Assembly (NCBI GenBank): GCA_907165275.2
Contig: OU015669.1
Span: forward strand, 5,168,501 to 5,232,500
From: Zygaena filipendulae
Taxonomy: Eukaryota; Arthropoda; Insecta; Lepidoptera; Zygaenidae
DNA length: 64,000 nucleotides
Direction: 5' to 3'
Shown here: in pieces, positions 1 through 12,724 of the stretch
How positions within the stretch are numbered: the first letter of the stretch is position 1
How the letters are laid out: each line of letters opens with the position of its first letter
Notes under the pieces: model-generated
What the model was told of the DNA's origin: nothing
What the model saw: the letters and a program-made list of their open reading frames with translations, nothing else
Database searches by the model: none
Translations under genes and position numbers: made by a program

Positions 1-44
1 AGTTAGTCATACAGGTTTTTGTTTACAGTAATTTTTATATTAAA

Positions 45-659
45 ATCCATATTAATAGTACGAATGCGAAAGTAACTCGTTCAGTTACCTTTTCACGCCT
101 AAACTGCTCCACAGATTTCGATATGATTTGTCAGGGAGATAGAATGATTCCTGACGAAGGACGTAGGCTATTTTATTCCGGAACAAAGAGTCCCAGAGGG
201 TACAGATACTTACCTAAGAGGTAAAGTTTGTGAGTTTGTGACGTTGTAGGGGGTAATATCTGAATCTGCTGAACCGATTTTAAAAAGTCTTTCACTTATA
301 AGAAGCTACAATAAGTGATCTTGAGTGACATACGGTACTTTTTATCCCGGAATTCTCGCGGGAACTCCGCAGTTTGTAGGTTTGTGAGGTTGTAGGAGGT
401 AAGTTTTGGATCTACTGAACCGATTTAAAAAATTCTTTCACTTATAAGAAGCTACAGTGATCCTGAGTGACATAGGGTACTTTTTATCCCGGAATTCCCG
501 CGGGAACTCCGGAATTAGTGCGGTTGTAAGGGGTATCCTCTTGATCTACTAAACCAATTTTGAAAATTCTTTCACTTATAGGAAGCTACAATGATCCTGA
601 GTGTCATAGGGTAATTTTATATCGGAATTACCGCGGGTGACACGGCGGGGGACAGCTAG
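45..659 (+). mobile_element. Helitron-like element with internal triplication
   Basis: The family runs from TCCTACTAATATTATAAATG at the 5' side to a CCGCGGGTGAAACCGCGG hairpin followed about 10 bases later by CTAG: 5' TC, 3' hairpin and CTRR end, with no target duplication, which are hallmarks of Helitrons. I recall this as the Lep1 type of non-autonomous lepidopteran Helitron; the name is from memory. This copy ends with a degenerate hairpin and CTAG at 656-659. Its core (from gaaccgatt to the CCGCGGG block) is present three times, starting near 271, 417 and 551 (periods 146 and 134 bp). Confidence 0.75.
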
Positions 660-3544
660 CCCTTTTAATAAAATACCATAACGATAATGGACGCGTATTA
701 GTCACTTTTGCTGTCTCGACATTACCCTATACTCTATGTAAATTGTAGAGGCAGCGTTAACACGAGAGCGCAGTGTTTTGGACGGAACCAATGTAAATGG
801 ATCCAAAGCCTTGACATCTGACATGACATGTATCTATCTGACTCAGCATGAAGTTATAAGGCATTTGTTCTCGTACTGCCTCCATTTACCGTGTTTTCTC
901 GGTTTTCAAATTTTCTCGAAGGGCGGCGGGTCTTTTAATGGTTTAACAAGGTGAAATTTTATTTACTTACGTAACTCGTCTGTTCTTCTGCCACTTAAGT
1001 GGCTGGTTTTATTCCGTAGGTAGATTTATACGTATGTTACCCGGGCCTTAAGGAGTGACGTCTGGTGAGGTAATTTTCGTCCATTCTCCTATGTGTGTAT
1101 TTATTGATATCCGAACTTTTCCTCTTTTCGGCAGTTGCCAACTGAATACTATCCGGTTTTGTCGCAAATTATCTTGATACAGGAAAACTACAGTTACAGA
1201 GTATCTTCACTAATTCCTTTCTCCACTTACGCGTAATTTAGTTCTCCTGATATGCACGTTATGCTGCGTACCGCGTAAATCTTAAAGGATGTTTATTTCT
1301 TTTTTTTTGTTTTGTTTTCGCCCCATAAGTCCAACTTGTATTATACTTGCGTAGGCCGATAGCGGCGAACATAACTCTGCTGCCATAAAACAATGCATCG
1401 GGCACGTGCCTGTTTACACTTTCGAGTTCACATCCAAGGTCGTACGCATTTGTAAAGGATGTACATTGTACCAGTATATGTTGACCGCCAACAATACCCG
1501 TTATATAACATTGTCCCACTTCCCACGGTGCTCTGCGGCTGGTCTTCTTTTAACCTTTCCAATATTTCTTTTCATTACATTTCGTTTGGCTTATATTTCT
1601 GCAAAGATGTTGCAAGAACCTTCTGTACGTCCAGTGTTAGGTACTTTTTAGAGTGCATTGGATTGTAAGACGTCCATGTGTCCAATACGTTTTGTGTATA
1701 AGTATTAGCATTAGAATAAAATTTGAATGTTGAATAGGTACTTTGCATGACGATGCAGCGTAGAGAAAGTATTTAAGTCGTGCAAATTGATAGCACCATC
1801 AGATCTGACGTTGCTCCGCGCTATAATTTGTACGAAATGAGCGTATGGCATTGGGGATCGTTACGGAATTAGTAATTTATCTCGGCACGTCGTTTACCCA
1901 CAATCGTGTTAGATAGTTGTCGATAAGGAGACACGTGGTTGCGGGGTCGTCGACCCGACATACTCGTGCTCGCCGACAGCACAGTAATAATAATAAAATG
2001 TTTCCGTGCGACTGGTTCAAGGGCGAGCCGCTGATATCGGCGCCAGCTATATTTAGATTTAGTTGTACCTACGTATGCTGTGGATTTTATTAACCGTGCG
2101 TTTGTCTACTTCTTTGTAGCAAATAACAATCTCGCTGTTCCGTCAACGTTGCAACTCCCGTCCGCGTCTTCACTGACCGATGGCCAACATGTTCATTCTC
2201 GTTGTACCTACATCGTTAGTATGTTCTGAAAACACAATGTGACTAATCAATCCTGAATAAATAGTTTTTGAGCAGTTTTTGGCCATCATTATTAAATGAG
2301 TAACAAATGATTAGTTAAATCTAACCAGGAGATTCCGAAATGCAATTCTCAGCTGACTGTGAATATAACTAATGCCATACGGTTATCCATCTATTGTTGT
2401 ATTGGGTAACGAATCGCCTTTTTGTAGTGTGATCGATATGTCTGATTTCTAACTGTATATTTAGGGGAATTTTAGTTCTAGGTATAAGTACCTACCCAAT
2501 GTGTTTTGCGTAGTGCAAAGCGAGTAAATTTCGCTCTCACTTTCGTATTGCAACAGCGATTGTGTGTACATGAAAACGAGATGAATGGGCCCGACTGAGA
2601 CCGTTCGCTCGGAGTCTGTGATGTGGATTTCGTAAAATCAATGCTGCTCGTCTCGGGGCCCGCTCACCGCCCGATAATCGTGTCATTGTGTTGTGCTCGA
2701 ATAATGGGGACGACCTCGATCGTCTACCGCAACGGGTCATCGACCGGTTAACTGGCATCTATTAAACTATTGTCGATTTCTTTCAGCCGACCGTCGAGTT
2801 TACTAATCGTTGTGATGGCCCAGGTGTGAAAATAATTACGCTAGTGATGACATAATTTGCGAGAACACGTGAGTTGATGTTATTGTCATATTTTGTCATA
2901 TCTACATCTGTTACGTGATTATTATATTAAACAAAAATAATTCTATGTCTGATAGGCCGACGCCGCTTTCATAATAGAATAGGCGTTGTGACGTCACGCT
3001 TTGAGCGCGTAGTAGGCACTCGGAGGATTGATTGGAGCGTTGGCTTGCATTGCACCTTGCTCACTTCACAACAGTCTTTAGAGTCGTATATTGGCGAATA
3101 AGTTACTCGTCACGCGGCCTGCATTCGTTCATTCACACTTCATATTGTAATGGGGTCGTTAAACTGTGGTGACGTCACATAATTGCCGGCTCCCTTTGCG
3201 GGTCGGCGGTTGAAATCAAAACGTCGGATTAATAACAAGGGAGACCTGTGTGTAGGTCAAGCACATTATCACTAGAGTTGTTGTTACGCAACACAGCTGA
3301 CTCACACAATACCGACATCGTAATTACGTATTATGCTTTGATAAATAACATTATTAACCTTGTTAGTAGGTACCAATATAACCATTTCATTCATAATTAA
3401 ATTTTCTTATCAGCTCGTTCTCATATTATCGACTTTTCTGATCCCGTTGGTTTAGCCGATTTGATTAATTTGCCAATGCAGTAGTGTGCAATGCACTGGG
3501 AATTGTGTCCGTGTCAAGATCATCAAATTCGACATTTATAATTT

Positions 3545-3740
3545 GACCAGTCTTAAATGCGAAAGTGAGTTTGTTTTTGTTACGCTTTCACAACTTAACG
3601 GCTCAACCGATCATCATGAAATTTTGTACTTATATATACACGTTGTCGAGGGTACAGCGAAGGACATATGGTACTTTTTATTCCGGAATTCTCGCGGGAA
3701 CTCCAAAGTTGCCGCGAATGAAACCGCGGGGAACAGATAG
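3545..3740 (+). mobile_element. Helitron fragment (Lep1-like)
   Basis: It contains AAATGCGAAAGTGAG, GGCTCAACCGATCATCATGA and a 3' block gaaaccgcggggaacagatag, where the terminal CTAG has mutated to ATAG. The 5' TCCT start is degraded. Confidence 0.75.
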
Positions 3741-3832
3741 TAATGTATAAAAACTTGCGACAAAAGAAAATGTATTCAAATTTTCATCAGATCTTCACCG
3801 AATTTATTTGGGAACGATCTAAACTATAACAT

Positions 3833-3881
3833 TTTATCAACTTGGAGAATATGTTGCCAACATATTCTCCAAATTGATAAA
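3833..3881. repeat. Near-perfect 49-bp palindrome
   Basis: Two 24-base arms (TTTATCAACTTGGAGAATAT and onward) pair around a single central base at 3857 with one mismatch, giving a snap-back with essentially no loop. It could be the footprint of a lost MITE. Confidence 0.8.
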
Positions 3882-4514
3882 GTCCTTTTTAAAATTTACA
3901 CAATTAAGTTTGCGTAAGTAGGTACTTACTCGTTCATGTAGAATGACAGCTGAGATGCAAACAATCGCGCAATCTGCATAGTAAACGTACGGTGTCTACG
4001 TAATTGATGCACATTTGTACAATGTGAGCGAAGTCACTGCCAAGGACGACCTCGCCTTAAGTGCACTTGCCGAGGTAAATGACTTACATAATACGTACAT
4101 ACGCATAATAAGGCACATGCAGTAGGAGCACCTATATGAGTGTTTGTGAACTTTCTTGAACTCGCCCTATTCAGTTACTTTGATGACGTCACCGTCACAA
4201 CCACATCACAAACTTTAAAGACTTAATATGCATTTTGTATCTTATCTATTTAGCTGTAATGTTGATATCTGAGCGGCTGAGTATGAATAAATTAAATGTC
4301 CATGTAAAGTTTTGTTTTTAAAACTTGCATGTTATTGTTTGTAAGGCAGTTTTTGTCATTTTCTCATCGGAGACATTTCATTCTAGTTTTCTTTTTCTAG
4401 ATCTCCAATCTACGCCCATGTATAGTTATGCGATATGCTCATAACTTACGTACTCGTAAAACCGCTTGAGGTCCGCAATTTTTAATATAAATGAAGATAT
4501 ATTTTTATTTGCTA

Positions 4515-4704
4515 CTAGCTGTTCCCCGCGGTTTCACCCGCGATAGCTTCGAGTTCCCGCGGGAATCCCGGGATCAAAAGTACCCTATGTCATTCTCTGT
4601 ACCCCTGACAACGTGTATTATGCATTTAATGGTGATCGGTTAAGTCGTTAAGGCGTGAAAGCGTAACAAACAAACACTCACTTTCGCATTTATACATATA
4701 AGGA
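4515..4704 (-). mobile_element. Helitron (Lep1-like), minus strand
   Basis: Reads on the minus strand from TCCT (4704) to CTAG (4515). The 3' hairpin is CCGCGGTTTCACCCGCG on the + strand and is intact apart from one arm base. Confidence 0.82.
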
Positions 4705-5289
4705 TGTCTGTAATTCTCTATGCATTTCTCAGTCAGTGCTCTCTCTGTTCTCGAGATTACGATACCGCGCCCGAGCGAGTCAGGGGTGGCGTATTTATTT
4801 AATCCAAGTGACGTCGGATACATAACGGCGCGTCTATACACCCGGACAGATGTATGTATAGAGTGAAAGGTCATGACCGCTACTCTTATGTATACTCCAG
4901 ATAGTATGTACCCGAAGGGAGTTCTTTATTGAACTGCTTTGGGTGGGAAAGGGGTCGGTTTATTAGGTCAGTAACACTTGTAATTTTGCGTTCGCAGATT
5001 GTTGTCTCCTTCTAGAATCGTAGTGCTGAATGTTTACAAGCCGTCTTTCTTTATTGGGTTGGTAGGATTAGAGAGACGGGAGCTCATGCCGAAAGTGATT
5101 TTGTGTTGTGTATTCGAGCTTTTTCAGATCTTAAACGTCTGTCTTGACTTTCTAAAACGACTTGACTTTTATCAGAAAGATTGACGGAGTAAGATTCTAG
5201 ATAAAGATGAAGGAATCGAAAGAAACAATACCATTTAAGTTTTAAAGCACATGATTTTGATTTCTGAAGATTTCACCGATATGATTAAT

Positions 5290-5440
5290 GAATGCAATTT
5301 CGGCGTTCAGAACCAACCAATACACGTGTAATATTTCATACAAAGTCTACTTGCACTGGGAATTGAACTCGAAACCTCTCGAGTTGCGAGATTGATGGTG
5401 ATCACTCATTCAATGCAACGATCGCGTCTCAATTTGAGCA
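5290..5440 (-). mobile_element. tRNA-derived SINE, minus strand
   Basis: On the minus strand there is a B-box/T-arm-like CGAGTTCAATTCCC (5358-5371) preceded by tRNA-like sequence, then a unique body. An A box is not clear. Ends are approximate. Confidence 0.45.
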
Positions 5441-6086
5441 ATCCATTTATTTATCATAAATTGATAAAATGCATTGTACGTTGATTGCATTTAGCACTTA
5501 ACAAATTCAAATTATGTAAATATTGTCTCACGTATGTGTAATAGAAGTCCTAATACGATTTCCGCGACTTACGGCCGCGGTGGGTGGTGTCAGGTGATTG
5601 AGCCTACACCTGTGATCGTCGACGATGTATTCGGAGCAAGCTACTCTCTGCAATCAGGAAACGTTTGAAATGTTTACGTAGCCGAGTAGGAAAGAGCGCA
5701 GTGCAACCCACCTGTTGACAAACCGCCGGCGCCGCCTAGTTATCGCGAGCTTGACATTCACGAGGCCCTCGTGACGGCACCGACCGAAATAAACTTACCG
5801 CGACCGACCGCATAACACGACGTAATGCTCTTTCTATTTATAGTCACTTTATAATTAAATACGGCCGACGTTTGTACTTAGCCGCCGCTGGCTGGTACGT
5901 GACGTGATCGAGACGTAAACGCGCTAGTTAATGTTAATCGTCTGACGGTCACGGGCGAGAATTGCTGAAAGTGTATTCAATTATGACAAACTACTTGCTA
6001 GCTATTTCCTCACGTACCTATTCATCTTTGTGGTTTAGTTTCTTCTTCTGATTTAACATTACAGAACACAAAGAAAAATCTTTAAC

Positions 6087-6144
6087 ATTAGTAAGCGTTG
6101 CCTTTTAATTGCATTATTAGTAAGCGTTGCCTTTTTGGCTTTAA
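6087..6144 (+). repeat. 29-bp direct duplication
   Basis: ATTAGTAAGCGTTGCCTTTT occurs at 6087 and again at 6116, a tandem duplication of period 29. Confidence 0.85.
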
Positions 6145-7679
6145 TACTGAAAGTTGAAACGTTATTACAACTCTTCAGCTCACGTGTTAGGAGTTAAAGT
6201 CTTAGTAGTCACTTGGTAATTAGTCTCTGGGTTGATTCGATATTGCAGAGTAAAGTCGAGAACTCGTCAATTGTCTAGAATTACAGGTTTCCCTTCAAAA
6301 ATTGATGCTCATCAAAAAACCAACACTGCGATTTCCCAAGTCCCAAAGAATGGTTAGCAAAATTACTTTTCGCAGTTTTCCCTGTTAAAATGCCATTGAC
6401 TAAGTTCGGGTAGGTTATTGTCTCTGATGTCGAACTTCGTCATTAATGAAAGTAAGCGAGAAAGTAGGTAGTTGATACTCAGAAAAAATGTGACGATTAA
6501 GTTGCGTATACCGTTGCCCGCGGCTCGTGCCTACTTATGTCGAAACAGATGATTCGATGAATACGGTTTACGTCCCATTGTGATACTCAAATACGTATAA
6601 AAAGTAAACCGGTCGCAGCCTTTTATCGTAACTCGCAGGAGCTCGTTGAAATGAAGTAATAATAGTAATAACAGTCAATCTCATTCATTTTCTCTTTTTC
6701 TCGCAACAACATAATGGTTCTACTTTTTTTTTGTAAATACGCAAAGGGATGGCCCGACGGCATTTATGTAAAGAAAGGCAAGGTTACACTCATACATTTA
6801 CATATTTGTGTGTCGGTGTGAAGTGTGCCTGTAGTGGAGGGAATCCCCAACTTTTTACAAACACAATCAAAGTTATGTAATGTTTGCCGGTATCCACATG
6901 ATCCGCCACCGTTGTTTGAACGAATGCCGATGTTATACATTACTTGCCTCGTCGTATACACGCAATATACAATAAAATGTGTATTAGTCATAGGTCATTA
7001 ACATTTGTTAAACGGTGTTTATTTTTTTACATTTTATATTGTTCCAGTGACCTTGGTGTGTCATATTTTATCTACTTATCCGAGACTGAAAGAAACATTT
7101 TCGCGATTAGTAATGCTCTTATTTCTGGTGTTACAGCTATACTTGGGTGAATATACGCTATTTGAATTTCAACGGTCCTTAGACAAATTTTATGTTAAAA
7201 TAATGATATTGTTAATACCATATGCTTAAATAATAAAGAATATCGTCTTTTATTTGGCCCACGTAGTTAATTCGCGATTAACTTTATTTTTAGGCATTAA
7301 TGCCTTAAAATAGTTCCAAATGTATACTACCCTGGCCTTACCCCATTAGTAGATTTTATAATTTTCAGGGCCTAATGCTTTTAATATTTATGGCATTAGG
7401 TTTTCTACCAATATTATCATATACCTAAATAAACATCGAAACATATTTTATCAAAATACATAGTCAAATTATTAATTAATACAAAAAAAAATTCTTTCAT
7501 TTCACGTCCCATTACAATAATGTCACTTCACCTGGCGAATTTCAAAGACTAAAAAATAGACATAAAACTGCTAAAGTATGGTTTTGACATAGAATGACGC
7601 GTGGAGTACAGTGTGAAGTAAAAAGCAAGATAACGGCGTGGAGCAAAATTTAAATAATTTTGCGTCAGTTTTCAATTCA

Positions 7680-9110
7680 ATGTCGGGGAGCGGGATTGTG
7701 CCAGTCGTTGCAGTATTTCCCTTGGTGAGTATATATTTTTATATTTTATCGTCCCGTAATTGTAAATAAGTTCAATACAATATTTATAGTGTGTAGATGC
7801 TATATATATTACGTGACATTGTGATTGGAAAAATCAGTATGGGTTTTTTTGTGGGTTATTTGCAATTTCCTCACTTCCCTGGCGTCACTTCCCTGGCATT
7901 TACTATGCCAGGGTAAATACATTCGCCTCAGGGGAGTGACGAAATTTAGTTTCTTTGATATTTTTTTATGTTAGTTATTTCATTTGTTCTAGATACTCCA
8001 TTACCTTTACTTGGATTCAATGAGGAATGTTAAAAAAGAGCAAACAAGGGAATATGGGCTATAAAAAAAGCGCTGAGCAGAGAAATTACGTTACCATGTA
8101 TTTAAAAATGGTCCTGTCAAAAATACTGAGTTTAAAGAGAAATAAAAGCTAAAATACCAACGAAAAAGGAAAAGGGACAAATTAAGAGTATTAAAGACAT
8201 TACTGAAATGGAACAAATTTCAATTAAAAACAAAAATTTTAAATTAAACAATTACGTCAAAAGTATCAAAAGAAACATTTGCTGGTTTACTGAAAGTACA
8301 TCAACTACGAGGAAACCTATTAAGAAATATGTTGTACATGAAGACCCTCAGCAGTTTTTGTAGTAACTTTTGTCCTCACTTCCACTTAGGCGACATTAAA
8401 TACACCCAAAACGATAAAACGAAATTGAATATTGTTGCTGCAGTATACATACACAGATCCCAAGGAAGATGTGTAAAACCAAATGATTCCACAAACATCT
8501 ACTAGTCGGATTAATATTATAGATACCTAATGAAGAAAATGCTAAGTCTGTCAAGAACAGTACTTGTGGAATACCAGATCCCTACTAATATTATAAATGC
8601 GAAAGTAACTTAGTCTGTTTTTACGCTTTCAGGCCTTAATGGCTCAACCGATCATCATGAAATTTTGTACACACGTTGTCAGAGATACAAAAAAGGACTC
8701 TGAAATTGACGCCGGTAAAATCTCATGAAATTTTATATGTATACACATTGTCAGGGGTACAGAAAAGGACATAGGTACCTACTTTGTATCCCACAATTCT
8801 TGCGTGATCTCCAAATTTTTCGCGGGTGAAACCGCGGGGACAGCTAAGTAGTTAATGATAAAAAAACATAGATATGCTGGTGTATGTTCGTCTGATTTTG
8901 ATGAAGAAGAAAGAGGGGGTCAGGGTTACTTTTCTAAAGATCTCTATACTGAAGATGGTACTCTTTAAAATATACGTAGATGAAAATAACGTGTCTGATT
9001 TTAAATGGGAAGAGATTTTGACCATATACCCGTGTCGAATATACTTTACAGAGTATTTTATAAGTTTCTAGAGGCAGTAGATGTTTTGATAGGTAAAGTG
9101 TTGATTGCTT
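7680..9110 (+). pseudogene. Decayed coding region, unidentified, interrupted by a Helitron
   Basis: An ATG at 7681 opens MSGSGIVPVVAVFPL followed directly by a consensus donor gtgagt. Downstream, 8030-8370 reads in two alternating frames as Lys-rich peptide (for example KNGPVKNTEF, then SIKDITEMEQISIKNKNF and KPIKKYVVHEDPQQF). After a Helitron insertion (8579-8847) the frame resumes as SDFDEEERGGQGYFSKDLYT and DFKWEEILTIYP. Several stops and frame changes make it non-functional. The acidic/basic composition and spliced start resemble proteins carried by transposable elements, but I do not recognise the family. Confidence 0.3.
8579..8847 (+). mobile_element. Helitron (Lep1-like)
   Basis: Starts TCCCTACTAATATTATAAAT and ends hairpin CGCGGGTGAAACCGCGG plus CTAA (8844-8847), an allowed CTRR end. 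It carries a partial internal duplication of the gaaattttgta/ttgtcag block. It splits the decayed coding region. Confidence 0.85.
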
Positions 9111-9983
9111 AGTATTTAAGTAAAAAACATTTAGTTTAGCAGAAAAGATTGATACTGTTCTTTTAAAAAATGAAAGTATTCATTTATACTGTACCATGTG
9201 TAGTGTGTACCATGATATTTATTAATTGTTTAAATATCCTTAACACTGAAAGGTAAGTACCATAGCTAGGTAACACTTTTATTTTGTTGTATACTTAATT
9301 TTTTAATTCTCAGATGAGACTGATTAATGACATTTAATTTGGGTAATTAAGACTTATGCATTGATAACAAAACCAACCAAACAAATCAAACCATTCGTTT
9401 TATTATGAAACTGTAGAGACTGATTGTATTCTATGCACAAAAAAAATTCGAAATAATATTTATTTTATGTGTTTTATTTAATATTATTTAAGTTTCCTAG
9501 CTAATAATTAATAGCTTGTCACTTTTCTGCCTTAATTTGTCACTACTCTGCCAATGGTGTCACTCCCCTGATAACACATTTTCCCCTGGAGGCTATAAAA
9601 TTGAAAAAAATGGAAAAATCTTCTGGCCCTTATCATTACAAATACAAAAATAATGTTGATTAGTCAAATTATTAATATCAAGTTAAACAGAATAATTTTC
9701 CTTTTGGGACACAAAAAACTCAAATACCGTATATTCACCCACTTATTGAATTCTTAATGAATACATTGAATGTTTAAAAATTATGAGACCTGGGTAGCCA
9801 CTTTAGACTTGTTACTTATTTTGCCGTCTTTGAGTTTTTCGGTAACTAATTCGAATGCACGTGACAAATTCGTCGTAAACATTTAAGCTTTTTACTTAAT
9901 CAAAACTATCTGCAGAATGAACATTCGCGACATTCATTAGTTATCTATGGTTATGACTTTTTTCTAGTTAATTGGCTACTTGA

Positions 9984-10270
9984 CAAAAAAATTTTTTTTT
10001 GTCCGTCGTGTAGATTAGTAAAAAATATTGGACACGTATTTTTTCTTTTTTTACGTACTCAAAAAATAACAGAGATACATTGAGTTGAAATTTCGCGTGA
10101 CGTCATAATTCAATGCGGTTTGTATGGCGCTTATAATGAATATTGACGTCACGAGCCCCCCACCCTAAACTTTAATGCGCTTTATCTATGTTCATTTTCA
10201 TTAAATTGAAAAAGCAAAAAATACGTGTCTATTATTTTTTTATTTTCTAACTGACGGACTAATTAGAATT
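9984..10270 (-). mobile_element. MITE (AGTCCGTC TIR family), full copy with two CRE sites
   Basis: Inverted ends of roughly 60 bp share AGTCCGTC and a ATAGACACGTATTTTTTGC block (imperfect). Between them are TGACGTCA at 10098-10105 and 10144-10151. Same family as the copies at 13490, 25465 and 30519; this one is in the opposite orientation to that at 30519. Confidence 0.75.
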
Positions 10271-10316
10271 TTGATATTCAAACCTTGGAGAATACCCAAT
10301 TGATCGAAGTACCTAA

Positions 10317-10512
10317 TCCTAACCAATATTATAAATGCGAATATGAGCTTGTTTGTTAAGCTTTTACTTACCCCTTAACTACTCAACCGATCATCATGAA
10401 ATTTTACATACACGTTGTCAGTGGCACAGAAAAGGACATAGAGTCCTTTTTATCCCGCCATTTCCGCGTGTACTCCGAAATTAACGTGGATGAAACCGTG
10501 GGTACCGGCTAG
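10317..10512 (+). mobile_element. Helitron (Lep1-like)
   Basis: Starts TCCTAACCAATATTATAAAT and ends CTAG at 10509-10512. The hairpin arms have decayed (aacgtggatgaaaccgtgg). Confidence 0.82.
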
Positions 10513-10526
10513 CCAATGTAAATTCT

Positions 10527-10568
10527 TTCAAGTGTTGTGTCAAATAAAGTTCTTTCAATTTCAATTCT
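10527..10568 (+). mobile_element. 3' tail of a non-LTR retroelement
   Basis: The TGTCAAATAAAGTTCTTTCA stretch followed by TTTCAA repeats is the same tail as on the minus strand at 41365-41640. Confidence 0.55.
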
Positions 10569-11029
10569 AATGTATCAAATTTTGCCGAGCACGAATCAAA
10601 CTTCCGGACCTTTCGTACGTTAGTTCCCGTTACATACTTACCCGTTGAACGTTTTACTTACTGACTTGTGGTAGTTGCGGTGGTCGCAAGCGATCCTCCG
10701 TCCTCGGACTCGCCGGTCGGGTCGACGATACAAAAGGGTTCCCTTTGAGGTGCCCGAATAAATTTTATGTGGTCCTATTAATACTTGCACAAAGGATACA
10801 TCAATCATTATGTAGTAATTCTGGTATGCGTTACATTTATGTACATACATTCGACAAGTGGCCCTGTCTAAATACAGATAGACGTACAATGCGTTCGCTC
10901 ATGGTTCCTTGACGAGAATGTAGCTAGCTAGATTGCTCCAGATTATTTTCCTCGATGCAGAATATTTATGAAATGTAATGGTTATTGTGTGTATATAGAT
11001 AGATAGTGGTGCGTGTGAAGGCAAATAGA

Positions 11030-11450
11030 TGCGTGGCGGGCGCGGGCGGTGGTGCGCGGGCTGCGCGCCCGCCCGCGGGTCAATTACTGCATAAATCAAT
11101 ACGGATGTCGCCCTATGCGGTCGCTCTTTGTTCCAGCCGACTGGAGTTGCCAGGGTCTGTCTCAGCATTACCAGCTCGGCCCGGAGAGTTCTCGTAGAGG
11201 CATCGCGAGGTCAGATGATTACTTATTAACGTCGGTGGAGGCTGGCTGGCGCAGGCGGGCCGTTCGGCACTCGTGCCGCGATCGATGCCACACCGGCCAA
11301 TGGCGCGACGACGCCCTCGACGCCCGCACCCTGCGCACCCCCCGCGCACCGCACACTTCTCCCCGCGCACCACACCCCCCGCGCACACCCCCGCTCGTCC
11401 CTCTGCCTCGCGCGCCCTCTCGCTACACCGCCCATATAAATCATTGAATC
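11030..11450. other. GC-rich island
   Basis: About 420 bases of clearly elevated GC with many CpG and C-rich runs (CCCCGCGCACC repeats at 11335-11400), ending near a TATAAA at 11435-11440. Open frames exist on both strands, as expected from composition alone, and none has recognisable homology. It might be a regulatory island or an unrecognised 5' exon. Confidence 0.4.
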
Positions 11451-12512
11451 TGCCATAAAACACCCCAACGTTCGTAAAAATGTTACTCTAATTGCTGAGT
11501 GCGAACACACATCTCATAATTTTTGTGCTATTTACAGATGTTTGCCGGCACCATTGTGTGTTGGTAGAACATACTGACAAATTGTTTAAAACATAAAGAC
11601 TTTGCAGAGTGTTTCTTAATAGGTTTATGATTACATTTCCTCGAATAGCATTTAGAGATCTAACGAGCGTGGATCAGCCTTTGCCAAAGTATAGAGTTGC
11701 CAACCGTCCTGTTTAATGTTTTTCCAGGACATGACGTCCTAAAATACTGTATTTACTAGACTACTTAATTATTTATAATTGCAAATTTTCGAACATAGAC
11801 CCATTTAATCTGTCCAAGTCCTGCTATTTATTACCTTTGCTTGAACTTGGCTTGATACGCTGCCGCGTGTCTAGATCTATCTACTGCTCTGATACTAATA
11901 CTGCGTCCTCTATTAATCCATACTGCCCTGGTATTTTCACTTTAAAATCCTGGTTTTCTATATTTGAGGATGGCAACTCTACCAAAGTGGTTATTGAACC
12001 CTTTACTCGAATAAAACGTTCATCAATAGATACTCGCCGTATCTACGCTCGGCTCGCGGCTCCTACGAACCGAACGAATAATTGAATTTTCATCATAATA
12101 ACAAAATTGAAAGCTGAAAACTGAAAGCGGTCGACTCAGTTGGCACAGCGAATTATTGCGGACATCAATTATTTAGACTCGTTATCTAACTTGAAAATTG
12201 ATATTACAGACAAAATTCAACGCAAAATGAAGCCTTTTAAGTAGATAATTTATCAGAAACGTTATTTACAAACTTTACTGATAACTATGATAACTTCATT
12301 TTATTATGTTACAAACAACACGCATATAAACGTCATGTCAGTTTGAATATTCTATTTTTATTACTCATAATTGGTAGTAACAGCCGGAGTTTTAATGACT
12401 AGGTAACTCTTTTATCTGGGGAAATTATAAAAAAATGCTATTACGAAATACGTACAACTTCATAGATTTTTATTATTTTATATAGCTGCCAGATAAATCT
12501 TTATAATAAAAA

Positions 12513-12720
12513 CTAGCTGTCCCCCGCGGTTTCACCCGCGGTAATTTCAGTTCCCGTGGGAATTCCAGAATAAAAAGTATCCTATGACACTCAGGACCAC
12601 TGTATCTTCTTATAAGTGAAAGAATTTTCAAAATCGGTTCAGTAGATCCAGAGATTACCCCCTACAACGTCACAAACCCACAAACTCACAAACTTTTGCT
12701 CTTTGTAATATTAGTATACC
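12513..12720 (-). mobile_element. Helitron (Lep1-like), minus strand
   Basis: CTAG at 12513-12516, intact CCGCGGTTTCACCCGCGG hairpin, and a core shared with the 45-659 copy (ttcttataagtgaaagaatt). It abuts the 12725 element. Confidence 0.85.
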
Positions 12721-12724
12721 TAGA

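Larger units (their letters stand above)
2989..4191. promoter_or_regulatory. Three perfect CRE palindromes (TGACGTCA)
   Basis: Full TGACGTCA sites occur at 2989-2996, 3170-3177 and 4184-4191, outside recognised repeats. This is the consensus for CREB/ATF-type bZIP factors. Whether they are used is unknown; within a large intron they could belong to an enhancer. Confidence 0.3.

Noticed and set aside
11049..11463. Open frames of 94-132 codons on both strands in the GC-rich island
   Set aside because: Overlapping frames on both strands follow from few AT-rich stop codons; peptides are Arg/Pro/Ala-rich by composition and have no homology I can see.
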